Shown: in pieces, positions 1 through 8,163 of the stretch
Position numbering within the stretch: the stretch's first letter is position 1
Layout of the letters: every line of letters begins with the position of its first letter
Origin: CAXMQZ01 sp963707075
GTDB lineage: Bacteria; Acidobacteriota; Thermoanaerobaculia; Multivoradales; JAHEKO01
DNA: 64,000 bases
NCBI GenBank assembly: GCA_963707075.1
Contig: CAVPOX010000024.1
Location: 62,001 to 126,000 of the forward strand
Reading direction: 5' to 3'
Notes under the pieces: model-generated
Told to the model about the DNA's origin: nothing
What the model saw: the letters and a program-made list of their open reading frames with translations, nothing else
Databases searched by the model: none
Program-made: the position numbers and the translations under genes

Positions 1-1
1 G

Positions 2-136
2 GGAGTCGCGAGCGAGGGCTCGGGACCGGCGCTGGGGTGGCTGACCGCCGCAGGTGCAGCTGGCCTGGTGGGGGTCTGGCTCGGCCGTCGGTGGAAGAGG
101 AAGGGGCGGAAGAGGTCTCGATCGTTCAGGATCTGA
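2..136 (+). CDS. C-terminal end of a membrane-anchored protein (partial)
   Basis: A reading frame open from the left edge ends at TGA 134-136 and gives 44 residues. They form a hydrophobic alanine/glycine/leucine segment (about residues 11-29) followed directly by a very basic tail (GRRWKRKGRKR). That layout is typical of a C-terminal membrane anchor with a cytoplasmic stop-transfer signal. The stop lies 20 bases from the stop of the convergent histidine kinase gene, a plausible gene end. No start or domain is visible, so the family cannot be named. Codon usage is G/C-rich at third positions like the neighbours. The call rests only on this topology; a chance open frame is possible. Confidence 0.45.
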   Translation, partial: GVASEGSGPALGWLTAAGAAGLVGVWLGRRWKRKGRKRSRSFRI

Positions 137-156
137 AGGGCTGTTCGGAGCTGCAC

Positions 157-2544
157 TCAGGCTGCGTCGAGGACTTCTCGGACCTTGTTCGCGAGAGCGT
201 CGGGTGTGAAGGGCTTCTCGAGGAAATTGGTCTCGGGATCGAGTTCACCGTGGTGTGTCAGCACATCATCGCTGTGGCCAGAGATGAAGAGGACCTTGAG
301 GTCCGGCTTGGCGGCCAGGGCCTCTTCGGCGAGCTTGGCGCCACTCATCCCGGGCATGATGACATCGGTCAGCAGCATATGGAGAGATTGCTCTGCGCCA
401 GCGAGAATGCGCAGAGCCTGGTCGCCGTTGGACGCGGCGATCACGCGATAACCGATGCTCTCGAGAATCTTGCTGGCGAGGGCCCGTACGCCGTCCTCGT
501 CCTCGACCAGCAGGATGGTCTCGGTGCCGGGCGACTGGCCCGCGGACTCGGCTGCGGGTCGCTCATGGCTCTCGGACTTTTCAATGCGCGGTAGATAGAT
601 CCTGAACCGGGTGCCCTTGTTGGGTTCGCTGTCGACCCAGATATATCCACCACTCTGCTTGACGATGCCGTAGACCGTCGACAGGCCGAGTCCGGTCCCC
701 TTACCCACTTCTTTGGTGGTGAAGAAGGGTTCGAAGATCCTGGACTGATCATGTGCCGGGATGCCCCTTCCCGTGTCGGTCACGGCCAGCTTGGAGTAGG
801 GCCCTTCGACGACTTCGTAGTTGCCATCGCTGTAGCTGCGATCCAGGTACTCGTTGGCGGTCTCGATCGTGAGACGGCCGCCGTCGGGCATGGCGTCGCG
901 AGCGTTGACCGCCAGGTTGACCAGGACGAGCTCCAGCTGGCTGGGATCCGCCTTGACCCAGTCGAGCTGCGGCTGGAGCGCGGTCTCGAGCTCGATATTC
1001 TCGCCGACGAGCCGGCGGAGCATATTGCTCATGTCGCAGACGATCGTGTTGAAGGTCAGGATCTCCGGGACCATCATCTGTTTTCGGCTGAAGGCCAGGA
1101 GCTGACGGGTCAGGGAGGCGGCACGCCGGGCCGCCTTGCTGACCTCCTCGATCTGACCGCGAAGCTCGTCTCGGGGTGGCAGCTCGCGAGCTATGAGCTC
1201 GACGTTGCCGATAATGACGGTCAGCAGGTTGTTGAAATCGTGGGCAATACCTCCCGCGAGCTGACCCACCGCCTCGAGGCGCTGGGCCCGGCGCAGGCGA
1301 TCCTCACTCTCGACCAAGGCCTCCTGGGCATCCTTCCAGGACGAGATGTCGCGAGCCACTCCGAGGACACCTTTTGGCCTACCTCGCTCGTCTCTGAGCA
1401 GGGTCATCTTGACCTCGCACCAGACAGGCGTGCCGTTCTTGTGGACCAGCTCGAGGTCGAGGGTGCGGGTGCGAGTCTGGCCCGTCTCGATCTCCTGCTG
1501 GAACCGCAGCTCTTCGAGGAGGGTGTCACGGGCCAGTGGAAAGGACCCGGCCGCCAGGAGCTGACTGAGATCGAGGCCGGGCAACTCTTCCGGTTGATAG
1601 CCGAATAGTCTCCGTACAGACGGACTCACATAGGTGAGTCGTTGGTCGAGATCCATCGTCCAGATGACATCGGAGATGGCCTCGGTGAGCAGAAGATAGC
1701 GCTCCTCGCTTTGCCGAAGCTGCTCTTCGGCTCCACGGCGCTCGGAAATGTCACGACCGACGGACTGCACCTCGACAAGAAGCCCGTCTTCGTCGAAAAT
1801 GCCTCGATCGATCCATTCCTGCCAGTGAGGCGCGCCGCCAGTCGTCAGCACGCGGTGCTCGTCGACGGCAGTGGGATGCGCAGTCGATAGTGAGCTGATC
1901 TTGGCTCGCACCCTCTCACGGTCCTTCTCGTGTACCCGTTGGAAGAGGCTCGTCCCGAGAATGGCATCTCGGGGCTGATCGAAGAAGCGACAATAGGCAT
2001 CGTTGACGAAAGTATGCGTGCCATCCGGGAGCCAGCGCACGATGAATTCCGTCTGGGTCTCGATCAGGCTTCGGTAGCGCGCCTCGCTTCGCTGCAGGGC
2101 CCGAATCGTATGTCGTTGCTCGGTGACGTTGCTGCAGCTGACGGCGAGCGATGTGAGCTCACGCTCTTCGAGGATGGGGCCGACACGGACCTCGAGGGTC
2201 CAGACGCGGCCGTTCTGAGCGCGGTACTCGATTTCGCAGCGATCCTGTAGCCTGCGGTCGATGACGCGACGCAGGCAGCCGGTCAAATCGCGGCGAAATC
2301 GAATGGGCAGGAGGGAGGTGAGCTCGTGGCCCACCATCTCTTCGATCGTGAGGTCGGGAAGAGGCCGATTGGCGAGGAGGATGACGCCCTCCAGGTCGAG
2401 CAGCAGAAGATAGTCCGGGGCCTGCTCGGCAAGGACACGTTTGTCGCGATGGGCCCAATCGGAGATCGGGCGGCGCGAAGACGGAGCCGATTCTGACGCG
2501 AACGGGTCGGTCTCTTTGTTGGAGCTGGAAGTTCCTTTGCCCAT
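157..2544 (-). CDS. PAS-domain hybrid sensor histidine kinase with C-terminal receiver
   Basis: Predicted cytosolic hybrid histidine kinase of 795 residues. It has three PAS modules (about 36-150, 155-275, 285-425), each followed by linker helices, then HisKA with the H-box GGIAHDFNNL near 450. A HATPase domain follows (NARDAMPDGG, DTGRGIP, GKGTGLGLS), then a receiver domain from about 680 whose phosphoacceptor Asp lies in LLTDVIMPGMSG. No membrane segment is visible, so it should sense an internal signal through the PAS domains. I prefer the ATG at 2544, which has GAGGAG just upstream; an in-frame upstream start at 2631 would add 29 basic residues unlike the family. No output regulator is adjacent, so partner and signal are unknown. 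Confidence 0.9.
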   Translation of the reverse strand: MGKGTSSSNKETDPFASESAPSSRRPISDWAHRDKRVLAEQAPDYLLLLDLEGVILLANRPLPDLTIEEMVGHELTSLLPIRFRRDLTGCLRRVIDRRLQDRCEIEYRAQNGRVWTLEVRVGPILEERELTSLAVSCSNVTEQRHTIRALQRSEARYRSLIETQTEFIVRWLPDGTHTFVNDAYCRFFDQPRDAILGTSLFQRVHEKDRERVRAKISSLSTAHPTAVDEHRVLTTGGAPHWQEWIDRGIFDEDGLLVEVQSVGRDISERRGAEEQLRQSEERYLLLTEAISDVIWTMDLDQRLTYVSPSVRRLFGYQPEELPGLDLSQLLAAGSFPLARDTLLEELRFQQEIETGQTRTRTLDLELVHKNGTPVWCEVKMTLLRDERGRPKGVLGVARDISSWKDAQEALVESEDRLRRAQRLEAVGQLAGGIAHDFNNLLTVIIGNVELIARELPPRDELRGQIEEVSKAARRAASLTRQLLAFSRKQMMVPEILTFNTIVCDMSNMLRRLVGENIELETALQPQLDWVKADPSQLELVLVNLAVNARDAMPDGGRLTIETANEYLDRSYSDGNYEVVEGPYSKLAVTDTGRGIPAHDQSRIFEPFFTTKEVGKGTGLGLSTVYGIVKQSGGYIWVDSEPNKGTRFRIYLPRIEKSESHERPAAESAGQSPGTETILLVEDEDGVRALASKILESIGYRVIAASNGDQALRILAGAEQSLHMLLTDVIMPGMSGAKLAEEALAAKPDLKVLFISGHSDDVLTHHGELDPETNFLEKPFTPDALANKVREVLDAA

Positions 2545-2721
2545 GATCTCCTCGGTGCGCGTATCCTGGCGCTGCGCTCTCCACAGGCTGGCGAGCCGCC
2601 TCCACGACAGGTCTTCCTGTCTGTGTACCATGGCGTCGATCGCGACGCTATGGAGTGCGAGACAGGCCGCCTCTCGAAGGGGCGAGGGCAGCCCTCCAGG
2701 TCGCGAGTTCGACGAAGGGGC

Positions 2722-3613
2722 TCAGTAGATGGACTGACCCAGCAGGGAGGCGACGAGCTCGACGCCGATCTTCGCCGTCTGGTTCTGGCTGTCGAGAATC
2801 GGGTTGATCTCGACGACATCGATGGAGCCGACCTTGGCGCTTGCAGCCACCAACTCGAGGAGGAGATGGGCCTCGCGATAGGTCAGGCCCCCCGGAACCG
2901 GCGTCCCAACCCCTGGCGCCTCGCTCGGGTCGAGGCTGTCCATGTCGAGGCTGACGTGGATCTTCGGCAGGTGAGCGAGCTTCTCGATGGCCTGCTTGGA
3001 CGACTTGCCCGATGCCCAGCTCGTCGATCTCTCGCATCGTGAAGACGGTTACGCCACTGGCGCGAAGCAGGTCTCGCTCTCCTGAATCCAGGCTGCGGAG
3101 TCCCACCAGGACGACATCCCGGGCCGGGACTTTGGGCCCGGGTCTCGCGATGTCGATCAGGTGGGAGCTTCCCAGCCCGGTGAGAGCCGCCAGCGGCATG
3201 CCATGAAGGTTGCCCGTCGGCGAAGTCTCCGGAGTATTGAAGTCTCCGTGGGCGTCGATCCACAGCACACCCGACGGGCCAGCTTCGGTAGCGGCTGCGA
3301 CCGTGCCGAGCGCTATGGAATGGTCTCCGCCCAGGAAGATCGGGACCTCGCCCTCGGCGATCGCTCGCAAGCCGACTTCGTAAACTGCCCTGCAAGCCTT
3401 CACCACGGCGGGAAGATAGGCCAGGCCGCCTTCGGATGGGAGCTCGTCCCGCACCGGGATCTCCACGTTCCCACAGTCCCTCACCCTGCAGCCTATTTGT
3501 CGGAGGTGGTTGTCGAGACCCGCATAGCGCAGCGCGCTCGGTCCCATGTCCACGCCTCGCCGAGACTGGCCGAGGTCCAGAGGTACACCGACGATATTGA
3601 CAGCCTTGTCCAA
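2722..3613 (-). CDS. Arginase/agmatinase-family ureohydrolase, frameshifted
   Basis: Ureohydrolase-fold enzyme (arginase, agmatinase or formiminoglutamase type), which hydrolyses a guanidino substrate at a binuclear Mn centre. Metal-ligand motifs are visible: GGDHS, then DAHGDFN, and SLDMDSLDP after the frame break. A single extra G around 3008-3010 (read as ggg on the coding strand) throws the frame. Removing it joins MREIDELGIG to KSSKQAIEKLAHL and continues to the normal C-terminus ending LLGQSIY. The start is TTG at 3613 with GAGAGGG upstream. PTGNLHGMPL resembles arginases, but I cannot settle the substrate. The gene lies between the ABM gene and the hybrid kinase on the same strand. The break may be sequencing error or a recent mutation. 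Confidence 0.85.
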
Positions 3614-3671
3614 AATGAGCCCTCTCTGCGCGACATCCTGCCAGTGGGCGCTCCAAGCAGAATCGGCAGCT

Positions 3672-4421
3672 TCAGTCAGGGGTTCGAAATCTCTCGCCGA
3701 CGATTTGTTTGTATCCTCTGGCTGGCGGACTGGTCGCCGACCCCCCTGGGCCGACGCTCACCTTCCACCGCGTGGATTCCTCGAGGGTATCCTTCAACTT
3801 CCGCGTCAGATCGTCGAAGGTTCCCTTCATCTCGTAGCGGATAGCATCCTCTTCACGATTCCACAGAGAGATCGACAGCGCCAGATCCGGATCGTGGAGT
3901 GCTTCCACCAGGAAGGCCGCCAGACTTCCCTGGGTGGCTCGCAGAGTGGGTAGGACGGTCGTATTGTAGATCTCGATCAGATCGTCCCATTTCCCGGGCT
4001 GGACTCTCACCGAGACGATTCTCAAGTAGAGCCGTGATGGGAGGTCCGAGTCCGGTAGGTCCTCGTCTCCGGCCTCTATGGTGAAGGCGTCTCCGGTGAT
4101 TGCCTGCTTGGCGTCGCCAGACTGGCCAAGACCGCCTGCGGTGCTTCGGACACCCCACTCCGGAGTGTCGGAGATGAGCTTGGCGCCCTCTTCGAGGAGA
4201 CTCAAATAGGCCTGACTCTGCTCGTAACCTTCGGCCTCGTCGGGATCATCCCAGAGGGTCAAGGAGATGCACTCTTCGGCCTGGGAGGTGGCTTGGAGCA
4301 GACTGGCGAATCGACAGGAGCTGTGCTCCTGCAGCATCGGTAGTACCTTCTGCCGATAAAAGTCCCGAACCGCGCGCAGGTCGGCGAGCTGGATGTCGAA
4401 CTTCAGAATGCGTAGGTACAC
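3672..4421 (-). CDS. Tandem ABM-like (dimeric alpha/beta-barrel) protein
   Basis: A 249-residue protein with two similar halves. Each half has the pattern of an antibiotic-biosynthesis-monooxygenase (ABM/EthD-like) ferredoxin fold: a strand VYLRILKFDIQ or LYLRIVSVRVQ, then a helix around FYRQKVLPML or IYNTTVLPTL, then ISLTLWDD or LSISLWNR. It has no signal peptide or membrane segment. The GTG at 4421 lies 14 bases after the anti-sigma gene stop, so the two are probably co-transcribed. Longer in-frame upstream sequence overlaps the anti-sigma gene and lacks family character. ABM folds include haem-degrading and small-molecule monooxygenases, but none of their specific catalytic residues can be assigned here. 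Function is unknown; a small-molecule sensor for the linked anti-sigma factor is speculation. Confidence 0.75.
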   Translation of the reverse strand: MYLRILKFDIQLADLRAVRDFYRQKVLPMLQEHSSCRFASLLQATSQAEECISLTLWDDPDEAEGYEQSQAYLSLLEEGAKLISDTPEWGVRSTAGGLGQSGDAKQAITGDAFTIEAGDEDLPDSDLPSRLYLRIVSVRVQPGKWDDLIEIYNTTVLPTLRATQGSLAAFLVEALHDPDLALSISLWNREEDAIRYEMKGTFDDLTRKLKDTLEESTRWKVSVGPGGSATSPPARGYKQIVGERFRTPD

Positions 4422-4434
4422 GAGCGGAAATTCC

Positions 4435-4881
4435 CTATTGCTTGCGCATCCAGATCTCGGTGCCGCCCTTCTCGTAGCGCACCTCATCCATGAGCTGGTT
4501 GATGAGGTAGATCCCCCGGCCCCCCTTCGCATAGATATTCTGACCCGTGAGCGGGCTGGGTATGTCCTCGGGTTGGAAACCCGGTCCGGGATCACGAATG
4601 ATGATCAGCATGCCCCGCTTTTCATCGCATGCCACGCATACCTGGACGTTGCGCGATGGATCCTCCTCGCATCCATGCACGACCGCATTGGCCAGGGCCT
4701 CCTGCAAGGCCAGCTCGATCTCGCTCTCCTTGCCTTTGGCACACTTCATGTCCTGGACCACTTTCATGATTCGATCCACGGCCGGCGTCACCTCTTCGAC
4801 GGAGCCCTGAATCGTCATGTTGAGACGCAGGATGAGTTTCATGGAATCGAACTCGCAGCGGGATGTCGGTTCGCTTGGCAT
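4435..4881 (-). CDS. RsbW/SpoIIAB-like anti-sigma regulatory factor (serine kinase ATPase)
   Basis: A 148-residue GHKL ATPase of the HATPase_c_2 group, the fold of anti-sigma serine kinases. The N box is ALQEALANAVVHG, the G1 box RDPGPGFQPEDIP and the G2 box GGRGIYLINQLMDEV. In the known family these proteins hold a sigma factor and phosphorylate an anti-anti-sigma STAS protein, and a PP2C/SpoIIE phosphatase reverses the mark. No STAS gene is adjacent, but a SpoIIE-type phosphatase lies at 58092-59429. The RBS GGAGG sits 5 bases before the ATG. The ABM-domain gene follows in the same transcript. The target sigma factor is unknown; the RpoD-like gene at 6655 is nearby, but that link is only positional. 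Confidence 0.85.
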   Translation of the reverse strand: MPSEPTSRCEFDSMKLILRLNMTIQGSVEEVTPAVDRIMKVVQDMKCAKGKESEIELALQEALANAVVHGCEEDPSRNVQVCVACDEKRGMLIIIRDPGPGFQPEDIPSPLTGQNIYAKGGRGIYLINQLMDEVRYEKGGTEIWMRKQ

Positions 4882-5093
4882 AGCAGCCTCCGCAACGCCT
4901 TTTCGCCCTACAGTGGGAAATCCATCTCATTATCGCACGAAGAAGGACTTGTGGCCCTGTCAGCTATTCCCCCGATTCCATTTGGGCTATTGTCGGCCCT
5001 TGCCGAGGTGTTCCGGCAATCGTTGCATGGTACTTTCGAGTCCCGGGTTCTCAACCTGGCTCGGTCCGGCTTTCTGCAGCGAAGGGAGAGATC

Positions 5094-6470
5094 ATGGAGC
5101 ACGAAGCAAGGGGCAAAGTCTTGAGGGTGCGGAGATCTGTGCCATTTCTGGTGGCCTGCTGTTTTGTCCTCACGATCTGGAGGTCGGCCAGTGGCGCCGA
5201 GATCAAGGCTCTCGTAGGCGGCACCTTGATCGATGGGAACGGAGGTCATACGACTCGCAACAGCGTCGTCCTGATCGAGGGTGAGCGAATCAGTGCAGTT
5301 GGCGATGTCGAGTCGCTGCCGATTCCCCAGGGAGCCGAGGTGATCTCGACGGAGGGGATGAGTGTTCTTCCCGGTCTCTGGGACACCCACGTTCATCTGA
5401 TGATCAATGGCCACGCGGACTACGAACACTGGGACAAGACCTACCCACCTCTGTTCGCGTCCGTGATCATGCCCTCGTCGGCGAAACAGCTGCTCCTGGC
5501 AGGGGTGACCAGCGCCCGCGATCTGGGGGGGCCTCTCGAGGACAGCCTGGCGGTTCGGGACGCGATCAACCGGGGGGAGATTTCAGGGCCGACGATGTAT
5601 GTATCGGGACCCTTTATTCAGAAGGAGCCCTATCCCGGTACGGAGTTGTTCCGTTGGGGGGTCGACGGTCCCGAGGATGCCAGGGCCAAGGTCCGACGAT
5701 TGGCCGAGGCTGGGGTCGATCTGATCAAGCTGATCGATCAGGACCAAATGAGTCAGGAAGAAGTGGATGCCGTGGTCGATGAGGCACACCTTCATGACTT
5801 GACCGTAGCGGCTCATGCCCACCGGCCCGAGGAGATCCGGCGAGGTCTTCGTGCCGGTGTCGACTGCTTCGAGCACACCGGACTGGCGACAGCGCCTCGC
5901 TATCCCGAAGATGTCTTGCAGATGATTCAGGAGCGCGCGGCGAAGATGAATCTCGGACCCCTGTTCTGGGTACCGACGGTCGAAGGGCTATTCAACTACG
6001 AGTACGTCAGGGACTACAGGGAGATGCTGGACGATCCTTCCTGGGCCGTCGGCCTACCTGCGGAAATCGTGGAGGATATTCGAGGCTCGATCGAGCACCC
6101 CGACCAGCTCGCGTACTTTCAGATCACGCCAGACCGCAGGCCGACTCTGGAAACCAAGTTTCAGCAGCTGAGGCAATCGGGTGCGAAGCTGCTGATCGGC
6201 ACCGACAGCGGCATTCCCATGAAGTTCCACAGCCAATCGACCTGGAACGAGCTCGACATCTGGGTGAGGCAGATGGGCGTCGAGCCGATGGAGGCGATTC
6301 GATCTGCGACCTACTGGCCTGCCGTGCTGATGGGAGTGGAGGAGGAGGTCGGTACCATCACTCCTGGGAAGTATGCCGATATCATCGCGGTCAGAGGTGA
6401 TGTTCTGCGCTACATCAACCTGCTGCAGAGCGTAGACATCGTCATCAAGCACGGCCAGCGCTACAAGTAA
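5094..6470 (+). CDS. Secreted imidazolonepropionase-like amidohydrolase
   Basis: A 458-residue metal-dependent hydrolase of the amidohydrolase superfamily (prolidase/imidazolonepropionase-like branch). An N-terminal hydrophobic stretch (VPFLVACCFVLTIW) followed by SASGAE suggests a signal peptide and periplasmic location. Metal-site motifs are LPGLWDTHVHLM (HxH), the lysine-containing VDLIKLI, AAHAH, CFEHTG and LIGTDSG. The C-terminal strand domain GTITPGKYADIIAV is typical. Family members act on dipeptides, lactones or cyclic amides, and the substrate here is not predictable. The start has AAGGGAG 5 bases upstream. The gene is transcribed alone, diverging from the anti-sigma gene across about 210 bases. 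Confidence 0.85.
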   Translation: MEHEARGKVLRVRRSVPFLVACCFVLTIWRSASGAEIKALVGGTLIDGNGGHTTRNSVVLIEGERISAVGDVESLPIPQGAEVISTEGMSVLPGLWDTHVHLMINGHADYEHWDKTYPPLFASVIMPSSAKQLLLAGVTSARDLGGPLEDSLAVRDAINRGEISGPTMYVSGPFIQKEPYPGTELFRWGVDGPEDARAKVRRLAEAGVDLIKLIDQDQMSQEEVDAVVDEAHLHDLTVAAHAHRPEEIRRGLRAGVDCFEHTGLATAPRYPEDVLQMIQERAAKMNLGPLFWVPTVEGLFNYEYVRDYREMLDDPSWAVGLPAEIVEDIRGSIEHPDQLAYFQITPDRRPTLETKFQQLRQSGAKLLIGTDSGIPMKFHSQSTWNELDIWVRQMGVEPMEAIRSATYWPAVLMGVEEEVGTITPGKYADIIAVRGDVLRYINLLQSVDIVIKHGQRYK

Positions 6471-6654
6471 AGGGGGTTGCCACTCCGAAATTTCCCTCCT
6501 CGAGCTGATGCCTTGGCGCCAAACAAGACCTGGTGGACTCCGCTGGCTAGGCCGGCGGAGGAATATTCGGGCGGCGCAAAGCGTCATAACTAGGTAGGGA
6601 CCCAATCGGGCATCACCCCAATTGCGGAGTGAGTCTCTGGGAGAGCAGGTCGCA

Positions 6655-8163
6655 ATGATAGCGAGGGGAAGGGTGGGCTCGGAGCGGGATCGTCGTTCAC
6701 CCGACTGGCACGTAGCGAGAGAGTTGCAGGACTTCTTCGAGGGAGACGAGGGGACCTCGGATCCCATCCGGATGTATCTGAGGGAGATGGCGTCGGTCCC
6801 GCTCTTGGACCGGGATGGCGAGGTGGCGATTGCGCGGTCCATCGAGAATGGGGAACGCATCCTGTTTCGCGCTCTAGCCTCGAATCTGTTCTTCCTCGAG
6901 CGTCTGCTGACGACCTTCTACCTGTCGGCTCACGACGATGCCGAGGCGCAGGGCGAACTGGAAAGACCGCTTGGCGTTTCGGAGAAGGTGCCGGCACTGC
7001 CGGGCGTGCCGCGGCTGATGCCACACTTCCGGTGCATTGCCGAGATCGAGGAGTCGATCGACCAGCTGCGCCTTCGTCGAGAGAGCGAAGAAGGTGAGAC
7101 CGTCAGGGCTCAGGAGCTGGAAAGGGAAATCGATCGACAGGCGGCGAAGGCGGGAATCGAGATTCACCGGATCGATCTCCCTGTCAAGGTGGTGAGCGGG
7201 CTGAGCGATCTGCTCGCGGCCATCGACCGGGAGTACCGGCGCTGCGAGCTGGGGATCATCAGAGCGGACAAGGCTCGCCATGCCGAGAGCAGCAAGGAGC
7301 TGCAGTCTCTGCATCGTCGGCGGGTCAAGAAGTATCGGTCTCGGCGACAGGAGCTCGAACGACGTTTTGGAGCGAGCGCGACGGAGGTCGGGCACGTTCT
7401 GGCAGAGGTCCGGCGCGGGTCTGCGATCGCCGAGAGGGCTAGAGAGGCGCTGATCGTCGCCAATCTCAGGCTCGTGGTCTCGGTGGCCAAGAAGTACACG
7501 AGGCGGGGCTTGAGCCTCCTCGACCTCATCCAGGAAGGCAATATCGGCCTGCTCAGAGCAGTGGCGAAGTTCGAGTATCGGCGCGGGTACAAGTTCTCGA
7601 CATACGCCCATTGGTGGATACGCCAGGCCATCACACGAGCCCTGGCGGACCAGGCCAGGACCGTGAGGATCCCGGTTCACATGATCGAGACACTTCACCA
7701 GTTGAGATACGCCGAGCGCTATCTCGTGCAGGAACTGGGTCGGGAGCCGGGGATGGACGAGCTGGCCGAGCAGATGAATTTGCCGATCGCCAAGGTGAGA
7801 ATGCTTCGCAGAGTGGCCCAACAGCCCATCTCTCTCGAGTCACCGGTCGGCGACGATGAAGATTCCCAGGTCGGGGACTTTCTGGAGGATCTTTCTGCGA
7901 CCTCGCCGCTCGACAGCGCGATCACCTTACGGCTGCGTGAGCAGACGGTGGATGCGTTGAGGATGCTGAGCCCACGCGAGGAGGATGTGCTTCGGATGCG
8001 CTTCGGAGTAGGGCGTCGGGACACCTTCACTCTGGCCGAGGCCGGGCGACGATTCGACATCACCCGAGAACGCGTGCGCCAGATCGAGGCGCAGGCGCTC
8101 TCCAAGCTCAGTCGCGATCAGCGCTCGGCCAAGCTGCGACAGTTCGTTTCTGAAACCCCTTGA
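6655..8163 (+). CDS. RpoD-like group 1/2 sigma-70 factor
   Basis: A 502-residue sigma-70 family factor. Region 1.2 begins DPIRMYLREM, followed by a long charged non-conserved region (about 75-265). Region 2 follows with NLRLVVSVAKKY, DLIQEGNIGLLRAV and FSTYAHWWIRQAI, then region 3 (IPVHMIETLHQLR) and region 4 with SPREEDVLRMRFG and the helix-turn-helix ITRERVRQIEAQAL. A distinct acidic region 1.1 is absent, and region 4 is atypical (TLAEAGRRF instead of TLEEVG). It may therefore be a primary-like paralogue rather than the housekeeping RpoD. I chose the ATG at 6655; a TTG at 6622 is possible. Its last 56 bases overlap, antisense, the end of the Elp3-like gene. Confidence 0.85.
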   Translation: MIARGRVGSERDRRSPDWHVARELQDFFEGDEGTSDPIRMYLREMASVPLLDRDGEVAIARSIENGERILFRALASNLFFLERLLTTFYLSAHDDAEAQGELERPLGVSEKVPALPGVPRLMPHFRCIAEIEESIDQLRLRRESEEGETVRAQELEREIDRQAAKAGIEIHRIDLPVKVVSGLSDLLAAIDREYRRCELGIIRADKARHAESSKELQSLHRRRVKKYRSRRQELERRFGASATEVGHVLAEVRRGSAIAERAREALIVANLRLVVSVAKKYTRRGLSLLDLIQEGNIGLLRAVAKFEYRRGYKFSTYAHWWIRQAITRALADQARTVRIPVHMIETLHQLRYAERYLVQELGREPGMDELAEQMNLPIAKVRMLRRVAQQPISLESPVGDDEDSQVGDFLEDLSATSPLDSAITLRLREQTVDALRMLSPREEDVLRMRFGVGRRDTFTLAEAGRRFDITRERVRQIEAQALSKLSRDQRSAKLRQFVSETP

